From: DATKMS01 sp035541735
Lineage (GTDB): Bacteria > Desulfobacterota > Binatia > HRBIN30
Length of the DNA: 11,925 nucleotides
NCBI GenBank assembly: GCA_035541735.1
Contig: DATKMS010000307.1
Location: forward strand, 1 to 11,925
Reading direction: 5' to 3'
Part shown: one piece after another, positions 1 to 6,700 of the stretch
How the letters are laid out: each line of letters begins with the position of its first letter
How positions within the stretch are numbered: position 1 is the first letter of the stretch
Made by a program: the position numbers and the translations under genes
The notes under the pieces: model-generated
Databases searched by the model: none
The model's input: the letters and a program-made list of their open reading frames with translations, nothing else
Told to the model about the DNA's origin: nothing

Positions 1-323
1 CCCGCCGGCACCGGCGCGGTGAACCGGAGCTTGTCGGCACCATAGTTGGTGGCATTGCCGAAGCCGACGATCTGGTAGTCGGTGACGGCGCGGATCGTTG
101 GGATGAGGCTGAGGGTGAGGAAGCCGTGCGCAATCGGCTGCTTGAAGGGGCTTTCGCGCTTGCAGCGCTCGACGTCCACGTGAATCCACTGGTGGTCGCC
201 GGTGAGAGCGGCGAACTTGTTGATCATGTCTTGCGTGATCTCGACCTGCGGGCCGAAGGGCCCAAAAGTGTCGCTGATCTTTGTCTTCAGCTTCTCGATG
301 TCATCAAACCGGATGTTCTCCAT
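1..323 (-). CDS. MaoC/NodN-like dehydratase, partial (C-terminus beyond window)
   Basis: Read on the minus strand from ATG at 323-321, this frame stays open to the window edge and gives 107 residues. The protein begins MENIRFDDIEKLKTKISDTF. It contains the segment ALTGDHQWIHVD followed by a PIAHGFLTLSLIP segment. The Asp and His of the GDxxxxH stretch match the catalytic pair of the MaoC / R-specific enoyl-CoA hydratase family, whose single hot-dog-fold members are about 150 residues, so roughly the last third is missing. Family members hydrate or dehydrate acyl-CoA thioesters; the NodN-like subgroup has no firmly known substrate. A strong ribosome site (AGGAGG, 6 nt before the ATG) supports the start. 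The gene lies 121 bp downstream of the cysteine-synthase-like gene on the same strand, but a large inverted repeat between them suggests separate transcription. The family call is firm; the substrate cannot be named. Confidence 0.88.
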   Translation of the reverse strand, partial: MENIRFDDIEKLKTKISDTFGPFGPQVEITQDMINKFAALTGDHQWIHVDVERCKRESPFKQPIAHGFLTLSLIPTIRAVTDYQIVGFGNATNYGADKLRFTAPVPA

Positions 324-379
324 CGCCTTCCTCCTGCCTGCGCTAGGTGTAGTACGCGGCACGCGCTACGTCCACCGCA

Positions 380-439
380 GATCGGCCTCCTCCCTCCTCC
401 GTTCGCGGAGGTGCTCACGGAGGAGGGGAGGCGCAGATC
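380..439 (-). terminator. Long GC-rich inverted repeat after the cysteine-synthase-like gene
   Basis: The stretch CCCTCCTCCG (392-401) pairs perfectly with CGGAGGAGGG (418-427). The helix extends past one bulged base with CCT/AGG, and flanking GATC copies lie at 380-383 and 436-439. A competing smaller hairpin sits inside it: CCTCCG, loop TTCG, CGGAGG (396-411). It lies directly after the minus-strand stop at 445-447, so transcription termination is the likeliest role. No clear T-run follows, so a Rho-independent terminator is not proven. Confidence 0.4.
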
Positions 440-444
440 TTTCG

Positions 445-1428
445 TTACGCCAACCATGGCGGCACTGGCAGCCCTTTCTGCCGCAGCCACACCGGATTGT
501 ACAGCCGGGAGCGGTAGCGATCGCCGCCGTCGCACAGCACGGTGACGATGGTGTGCCCCGGCCCCATTTCGCGGGCGATGGCAGCGGCGGCCGCGACGTT
601 GATGCCGGTCGACCCACCGAGGTAGAGGCCCTCTTCCTTGAGCAGCCGGAAGAGCATCGCCAGGGCGCTTGGGTCGTCGACTTGTACCGCGTCGTCAATC
701 GGCGTGTCCGCGAGGTTCTTGGTGACGCGTCCGTTACCGATGCCTTCGGTGACCGAGTTGCCCGCCGCCTTCACTTCTCCGTGCTTGACGTAATGATACA
801 GGCCGCTGCCCAGCGGGTCGGCGAGGATGATGCGCACGCTGGGCTTCCGGTCTTTGAGATAGCGCGCGGTGCCGGCCAGCGTCCCGCCGGTGCCTGTCGA
901 CGCGACGAACGCGTCGATGCAGCCGCCAGTCTGCTCCCAGATCTCCGGCCCGGTGGTTTCGTAGTGGGCGCGGCGGTTGGCGAGGTTGTCGAACTGGTTG
1001 GCCCACACGCCGCCGACTTCCTCCGCCAGCCGTCCCGAGACCTTCACGTAGTTGTTCGGATCTTTGTACGGCACGGCCGGTACCGGCCGCAGCGCGGCGC
1101 CGCAGATGCGCAGCAGTTCCATCTTCTCCTGCGACTGCGTGTCGGGAATGACGATGATCGTCCGATAGCCGCGAGCGTTGGCGAGCAATGCGAGCCCAAT
1201 GCCCGTATTGCCGGCGGTGCCTTCGACGATGATGCCGCCGGGCGTGAGCAGCCCGCGTTCTTCGGCGTCGCGGATGATAAACAGGGCGGCACGGTCCTTC
1301 ACCGAGCCGCCGGGGTTGAGAAACTCGGCCTTGCCCAAGATCTCGCAACCGGTTTCCGCGCTCAGGTGATGGAGACGAATGAGTGGGGTGTCGCCGACGG
1401 TGCCCGCGAAGCCGCGCTTGATGTCCAC
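445..1428 (-). CDS. Cysteine synthase family PLP enzyme (CysK-like)
   Basis: This 327-residue protein belongs to the fold-type II PLP enzymes (O-acetylserine sulfhydrylase / cystathionine beta-synthase group). The PLP lysine is K44 in the motif NPGGSVKDR. The substrate-loop motif is EGTAGNTG at residues 69-76. The phosphate-binding glycine loop is GTGGT at 179-183, and a C-terminal GGSTGIN segment corresponds to the serine region contacting the PLP ring. The expected reaction is beta-replacement on O-acetyl- or O-phosphoserine with sulfide to make cysteine, in the cytosol. The loop reads EGTAGNTG rather than the ESTSGNTG or EPTSGNTG of classical CysK, so it is a divergent subgroup and another amino-acid substrate is possible. 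There is no CBS regulatory domain or heme-binding extension. The start codon is GTG (1428-1426) with a GGAGG site about 7 nt upstream. It is divergent from thiC. Confidence 0.9.
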   Translation of the reverse strand: MDIKRGFAGTVGDTPLIRLHHLSAETGCEILGKAEFLNPGGSVKDRAALFIIRDAEERGLLTPGGIIVEGTAGNTGIGLALLANARGYRTIIVIPDTQSQEKMELLRICGAALRPVPAVPYKDPNNYVKVSGRLAEEVGGVWANQFDNLANRRAHYETTGPEIWEQTGGCIDAFVASTGTGGTLAGTARYLKDRKPSVRIILADPLGSGLYHYVKHGEVKAAGNSVTEGIGNGRVTKNLADTPIDDAVQVDDPSALAMLFRLLKEEGLYLGGSTGINVAAAAAIAREMGPGHTIVTVLCDGGDRYRSRLYNPVWLRQKGLPVPPWLA

Positions 1429-1460
1429 GTGCTGCCCTCCGCGGGCGAGCCTGCCAGAAA

Positions 1461-1488
1461 CGCGCCCGGCGCGCCACGTCCGGGCGCG
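1461..1488. repeat. Perfect 9-bp inverted repeat in the divergent intergenic region
   Basis: CGCGCCCGG (1461-1469) and CCGGGCGCG (1480-1488) form a perfect stem around a 10-nt loop. It lies between the divergent cysteine-synthase-like and thiC genes and ends two bases before the candidate thiC -35 element. It could be an operator, a barrier between divergent transcripts, or part of the 5' leader of the minus-strand gene. Confidence 0.5.
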
Positions 1489-1490
1489 GC

Positions 1491-1519
1491 TTGAACCTGC
1501 CGCCAGGGCAGCGTAGATT
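1491..1519 (+). promoter_or_regulatory. Candidate sigma70 promoter of thiC
   Basis: TTGAAC (1491-1496) and TAGATT (1514-1519) each match the sigma70 consensus at 4 of 6 positions and are separated by exactly 17 bp. Transcription would start near 1526, giving a leader of only about 24 nt. The ribosome site AAAGGAG (1535-1541) lies 8 nt before the ATG. A leader this short has no room for a TPP riboswitch, although thiC genes often carry one. Confidence 0.4.
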
Positions 1520-1549
1520 CACCCCACGGACAGCAAAGGAGCCAGCATC

Positions 1550-3181
1550 ATGACGCAGCTAGAGGCCGCACGGCGCGGCATCATCACCCCAGAGATGCGC
1601 CGCGTGGCGCAACGCGAGTGCACCACCCCGGAGTTCATTCGCGACGAGGTGCAGCGCGGGCGACTGGTGATCCCGGCCAACACGCGCCATCTCGCCGGCA
1701 GTGGTGGCCAGCAACCACTGGGAGCGAACGGAACGAGTTCCACGCATTCGACCGTCGCCGCCGGACATCCCGGCGCACCAGCGGGCGGGCAGTACTGGGT
1801 GAACCAGACGGTGACGCAGCGCTGGCAGACGATCAGCAACCCGACCCTCCTGCGCGGCGAACGCGCTCCCAAACGTCTCGATCCGACCGGTATCGGCCGC
1901 ATGATCACCACCAAGATCAACGCCAACATTGGCGCATCCCCGGTCACCAGCGGCACACAGGCGGAAGTCGAGAAGCTCCAGTGGGCGCAGAAGTACGGCG
2001 CCGACACGCTCATGGATCTGTCGACCGGCGGCAACCTGCACGAGTGCCGCCAGGCGATCATCGACCACAGCACCATCCCCATCGGCACGGTGCCGATCTA
2101 CAGCATGATCATCGGCCGGCGCATCGAGGATCTCACCTACGACGTCATCCTCAAGGAAATCGAGCGCCAGGCGCAGCAAGGCGTTGACTACTTCACCATC
2201 CACGCCGGCGTGCTCAAGGAGCACCTGCCGCTCATCAAGAACCGCGTCACGGGCATCGTGTCGCGCGGCGGTTCGTTGCTGGCGAAGTGGATGATCGTGC
2301 ACGACAAGCAGAACCCCATGTACGACCTGTTCGACGAGATCAGTGCCATCATGCGCGAGTACGATGTCACCTACTCGCTCGGCGATGGCCTGCGGCCGGG
2401 CTGCACGGCCGACGCCTCCGACCCGGCGCAGCTGGCCGAGCTGCAGACGCTCGGTGAATTGGTGCTGCGCGCGCGCGCTGCCGGCGTGCAAGCGATGGTC
2501 GAAGGACCGGGGCACGTGCCGCTCGACCAGATCGCGTTCAACATGCAGCTGCAACAACGCGTCTGCGACGACGCACCGTTCTACGTCCTCGGTCCGCTCG
2601 TCACCGACGTCTTCCCCGGCTACGACCACATCACCAGTGCCATCGGCGCCACGGAAGCGGCGCGCGCCGGGGCGGCGATGCTGTGCTACGTGACCCCGAA
2701 GGAGCACGTCGGCTTGCCCAAGGCGCAGGACGTCAAGGACGGCTGCATCGCTTACAAGATCGCCGCCCACGCCGGTGACATTGCGCGCGGCATCCCCGGC
2801 GCACGGCAGTGGGATGACGACCTGTCGCGGGCGCGCGCGGCACTCAATTGGCCGAAGCAGTTTGAACTGGCTTTCGACGGTGAGACGGCGCGGGCGCTGC
2901 ACGACGAAGATCTGGAGGTCGATACCGATTTCTGCGCCATGTGCGGCCACGACTGGTGCAGCATGCGCATCTCCAAGGAGATCGAGGCCTTCGCCAGCGG
3001 CAAGGATCCCAACTTCCAGCCTGAGCGCCGGGCGCTGCGCAGTCCAGGAGTCGGCGACGAGGGGCGGGAGCTGTTGCGACAGCGTGCACGGGCACTGCCG
3101 GTCGTTGAGGGCAAACACGCCTGCCATAGTGATCTGACACCGAGTGCCGAGGAGGCCAGGGCGGTGCAGGTAACCACGTGA
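1550..3181 (+). CDS. thiC: Phosphomethylpyrimidine synthase ThiC with an internal insertion
   Basis: This 543-residue protein matches ThiC, the radical-SAM enzyme that converts aminoimidazole ribotide to hydroxymethylpyrimidine phosphate in thiamine synthesis. Recognisable blocks are TKINANIG (121-128), MDLSTGG (155-161), GVDYFTIHAG (211-220), IVSRGGS (236-242), SLGDGLRPG (276-284), EGPGHVP (318-324), PGYDHITSAIG (356-366) and CYVTPKEH (379-386). The C-terminal CX2CX4C motif that holds the 4Fe-4S cluster is C462, C465 and C470. Two features are odd. About 60 Gly/Ser/Thr/Gln-rich residues (roughly 45-107) sit between the IPAN and LDPTGIG segments, which nearly adjoin in ordinary short ThiC proteins. 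There is also a tail of about 50 residues after the cluster motif. A ThiC paralogue making 5-hydroxybenzimidazole (BzaA/B/F type) is an alternative I cannot exclude, but overall similarity favours ThiC. Confidence 0.95.
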   Translation: MTQLEAARRGIITPEMRRVAQRECTTPEFIRDEVQRGRLVIPANTRHLAGSGGQQPLGANGTSSTHSTVAAGHPGAPAGGQYWVNQTVTQRWQTISNPTLLRGERAPKRLDPTGIGRMITTKINANIGASPVTSGTQAEVEKLQWAQKYGADTLMDLSTGGNLHECRQAIIDHSTIPIGTVPIYSMIIGRRIEDLTYDVILKEIERQAQQGVDYFTIHAGVLKEHLPLIKNRVTGIVSRGGSLLAKWMIVHDKQNPMYDLFDEISAIMREYDVTYSLGDGLRPGCTADASDPAQLAELQTLGELVLRARAAGVQAMVEGPGHVPLDQIAFNMQLQQRVCDDAPFYVLGPLVTDVFPGYDHITSAIGATEAARAGAAMLCYVTPKEHVGLPKAQDVKDGCIAYKIAAHAGDIARGIPGARQWDDDLSRARAALNWPKQFELAFDGETARALHDEDLEVDTDFCAMCGHDWCSMRISKEIEAFASGKDPNFQPERRALRSPGVGDEGRELLRQRARALPVVEGKHACHSDLTPSAEEARAVQVTT

Positions 3182-3201
3182 TTTCGTAAGGAGGAGGAGT
3201 G

Positions 3202-3693
3202 ATGCGGAGTTTCAGGAACGGGTTCACAGGCCGCTGGGCAGTGGTTGCGGCGGCCGCACTGTTCTGGGGCATGGTGTTCGAGGCGCAGACGCGCGCCGAC
3301 GTCGAGAACTGGAACGATGCCAACATCAAGTGGATGTCGTACGACGAAGGCCTGGCCGCGGCAAAGAAGGACCACAAGCCGATCTGCTTGATTTTCTTCA
3401 CCACCTGGTGCCCGCACTGCAAGAACTACTCGACGGTATTCAGCGATCCCCAGGTGGTGAAGAAGGCGCAAGCGTTCGTCATGATCCGTCTCGACAAGGA
3501 CAAGAACGCCGAGATCAGCAAGAAGTACGCTCCCGACGGTGAGTACATTCCGCGCACCTACTTCCTGTCATCCGACGGCGCGCTCGATCCGGCGCTGAGC
3601 GAGACGCGCGATCAGTTCAAGTATTTCTACAACGAGAAGGACCCCGCCTCGCTCCTGGCAGGGATGGATCGGGCGCTGAAAAAGCTGCAGTAA
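3202..3693 (+). CDS. Exported thioredoxin-fold protein (TXNDC12/AGR-like)
   Basis: The 163-residue product starts with a basic N-terminus and a hydrophobic stretch (about 12-26), ending in a signal-peptidase-like AQTRA site, with cleavage near residue 32. The mature part is a thioredoxin fold with the redox motif WCPHC (C70, C73) and the cis-proline region YIPR (P117). The order of blocks, in particular KKYAPDGEYIPRTYFL, resembles TXNDC12/AGR-type and Thioredoxin_7 proteins more than classical thioredoxin. Expected role: thiol-disulfide exchange or reductase activity in the periplasm; no partner is evident. ATG at 3202 is preferred over the adjacent in-frame GTG at 3199 because AAGGAGG (3188-3194) then lies 7 nt upstream. 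The gap to thiC is 20 nt, so the two are probably cotranscribed, though no functional link to thiamine synthesis is apparent. Confidence 0.82.
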   Translation: MRSFRNGFTGRWAVVAAAALFWGMVFEAQTRADVENWNDANIKWMSYDEGLAAAKKDHKPICLIFFTTWCPHCKNYSTVFSDPQVVKKAQAFVMIRLDKDKNAEISKKYAPDGEYIPRTYFLSSDGALDPALSETRDQFKYFYNEKDPASLLAGMDRALKKLQ

Positions 3694-3699
3694 CCGCGT

Positions 3700-3729
3700 G
3701 GCGGCGCGCTGGCGTTGCCAGCAGCCGCC
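3700..3729 (+). terminator. Terminator-like hairpin after the thioredoxin-fold gene
   Basis: GGCGGC (3700-3705) pairs with GCCGCC (3724-3729), and GCTGGC (3708-3713) pairs with GCCAGC (3717-3722) around the loop GTT. Only a 2-by-1 internal mismatch interrupts the 12 base pairs. It starts 6 nt after the TAA stop. The following bases (CGGCTTTGG) give only a weak T-run. It probably separates the thiC unit from the histidine kinase gene. Confidence 0.55.
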
Positions 3730-3785
3730 CGGCTTTGGTACACCTGAGTTGCCGTGACACACGGGACGCAGGAGTACCGCCGTTG

Positions 3786-6700
3786 ATGGACCGCGGGTCC
3801 ACCCTCGCACCGTCGGGGCCTATTCCGTGGCGCAGGGGCGCAGCCCGTGCCACGACGCCCTCGGTCGTCGTGCGCTACGGTGCCGCCGTGATCGCCACCT
3901 TGGTGGCGCTGCTCGTCAAGCTGGCGCTGGGGCCGATCATCGTGCCGAGCGTCTTCATAACGTTCTACGCCGCGGTGCTGGTGAGCGCCTGGGTTGGCGG
4001 CTTCGGTCCCGGCATGGTGACGATAGGGCTGTCCGTGCTTGCGGGCGTGTCCCTCTTCTTCCCCCCGCTGCTGTCACCGGCTGGAGAGCTGCAGCTGGAG
4101 CCCGAGCGCGTCGTGCTGTTCATCGCCATCGCCAGTTTGGTGAGCTGGGGCACGGCCGCACTGCGGGCGTCGCAGCGCCGCCTCGCACACGTGCTGGAAG
4201 TGGCGCACGGCGAACTGGAGGCCCGTGTCGCCGCCCGCACCGCCGAGTTGCGCGCGACCAATCAGCAGCTCACCGACGAGATGGGGCGCCGTTCGGAAGC
4301 TGAGGAACGCTTCCGCGCCGCTTTCGAATACGCACCCATCGGCATGGCGCTGGTGAACCTTCATGGCATTCCCCTGCAGGTCAACCGCGCGCTGTGCGAG
4401 ATGCTTGGCTATAGCGAACCGGAGCTGCTGAATCCCTCGGTGTCCGGGTTGCCGCATCCCGACGACATGGGCGCTGCGCGGGCGCAGGCCGCGCGGCTGC
4501 TGGCTGGCGAACTCGACAGCTATCAGCTGGAGGTGCGCTACGTGCACAAGCAGGGACACGTCGTGTGGTCGCTGCTCAACGTGTCCCTGGTGCGCCACAC
4601 GGACGGGCGCCCGGCGCATTTCATTGCCCAGGTAGAGGACATCACGGAGCGTCGCCGCGCGCAGGCAGAGTTGGAGGAGAGCGAGCGGCGCTTCCGCGGG
4701 ACGTTTGCACAGGCCGCCGTCGGCATCGCTCACGTCGCCCCGGACGGCCGCTTCCTGCGCATCAATGACCGCTTCTGTGATCTCGTCGGGTACACACGCG
4801 AGGAGATGCTGCAACGCACCTTCCAGATCATCACGCACCCGGCCGACCTGGACGCCGACCTCGAGTATGTGCGCCGTATGCTGGACGGGGAGATCGCTAC
4901 GTACGGAATGGAGAAGCGCTACATCGGTAGGGACGGCTCCCTGGTGTGGGTGGATCTGTTTGTTTCATTGGTGCGAGATGGAGAGAGTCGGCCCGACTAC
5001 TTCATTGCGGTCGCCCAGGATATCAGCAAACGGAAGCGCGCGGAGGAGGCCCTGCGTCGGAGCGAAGGACAGCTCAAAGATCAGACGATCTGGCTGCAGT
5101 CGATCCTGAACAGCCTCGGTGAGGCCGTGGCCGTGGCCGACGAGAACGGGAGGCCGCTCTACTTGAACCCCGTGGCGGAACGCTTGCACGGGCGTGGCGT
5201 CGCCGATGCCACGCCAGAGAACTGGTCGCGGGAGTACGGCGTGTGCTTTCCGGACGGCACCCCGGTTCCGGCAGAGCAAATCCCGCTGGCGCAAGCCACC
5301 CGTGGGATTGCCACGACTGCGAACCAGGAGTTCGCGGTCCGACCCTATGGGAAGGACACCCTCATTCCGGTGACGGTGACGGCCACACCGCTGGTTGCGG
5401 ACGATGGTTCTCTGCGCGGCGGGGTCGTCGTGTACCGGGACATTAGTAACATCAGGGAGGCCGAGGCGCGGCTGCGACGCAGTGAAGAACGGTTGAAAGA
5501 AGCCGAGCGCCTGGCGCACGCCGGCGCTTGGGAGTGGGATCCGGTGGCCAGCAAAGCCATCTGGTCCGATGAGCAGTTTCGCATCTTCGGGCTCGAACCG
5601 CAGCCGCACGCGCCCGACTACGATGCCCTTCTTCACATGATTCATGAGGAGGACCGCCAACTGGTTGATCGCGCCATCCAGGATGCGCTGGCGGGTACAC
5701 GTCCGTTGGATGTGGAGTGCCGCATCGAGCGGCCGGACGGCCAGATCCGGTGCGTGTCGGCCCGGGGGGAGTTGGTGCGTGAGGCTGCGGGCCACCCGCT
5801 CCGCATGTGGGGAACCGTGGTGGACGTGACCGAGCGGAAGCATGCCGAAAGCCTGCTGGAGGACCGGGTTGCGCAACGCACCGCGGAGTTGCAGGAAGCC
5901 AATCGGCTGCTGCAGGAGGAGATCCGGCAGCGCAGCGCAGCGGAAGCGGCGCTGCGCGATAGCGAACAGCGCTTTCGTGCCACGTTTGAGCAGGCCGCCG
6001 TCGGTGTGTCGATGACGCGGCCGGATGGCCGCTGGATCATTGTGAACGACCGACTGTGCGAAATCCTTGGCTATAGTCGTGACGAGTTGCTGCAACACAC
6101 TTTCCGTGAACTTACCCACCCGGACGACCGTGAGGCTGGGGACGTCCTCCTCGGTCGTCTCGTCGCCAATGAGTTGCAGACCTACAGCGTCGAGAAACGC
6201 TACATCCGCAAAGACGGGTCGGTGATCTGGGCCAACCTGACCGCATCGGCGCTGCGAGCCGCAGACGGTACCTTCACCTCTGGTATCGGCATCGTCCAGG
6301 ACATTACCGCTCGCAAGCAGGCGGAGGCGGAGTTGCATACGGCCGAAGAGCGCTTGCGCCGGCTCGTCGAGCACCTGCCCGCGATTACCTACGTGCAGGC
6401 GCTCGACGCAGCGCAGACCACGCTCTACGTCAGCCCGCAGATTGAGGCGAGCTTGGGGTTTGCGCGCCCTGAATGGACCCGCGATCCGGATCTGTGGAAT
6501 CGGCAGCTGCACCCCGACGACCGCCAGCGCGTCATGACCGAGGTGGCCACGAGCCACGCCACCGGTGCACCGTTCTCATCGGAGTACCGCATGTACGCGC
6601 GCGATGGCACGCTGCACTGGTTCCACGACGAAGCGGCGATCATTACCGACCACTCGGGGCAGCGGCGCTTCAGCCAAGGCGTGATGATCGACATCACTGC

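Noticed and set aside
202..1494. Long plus-strand reading frame opposite the cysteine-synthase-like gene
   Set aside because: It is antisense to a gene with clear family motifs, shows no recognisable domain, and is expected from strong third-position GC bias.
1491..1519. Resemblance of TTGAACCTG ... CAGCGTAGA before thiC to the 3' half of a TPP riboswitch
   Set aside because: The essential CUGAGA element and the P2/P3 arms are missing upstream; a 9-bp GC hairpin occupies that place. The leader to the ATG is too short, and the same bases are better explained as a sigma70-like promoter.
1559..3127. Long minus-strand reading frame opposite thiC
   Set aside because: The translation is Arg/Ala/Val-rich without motifs; thiC on the other strand is unambiguous.
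4965..6557. 530-codon minus-strand frame opposite the kinase gene
   Set aside because: It mirrors the repeated PAS coding sequence and has no recognisable domain or ribosome site.
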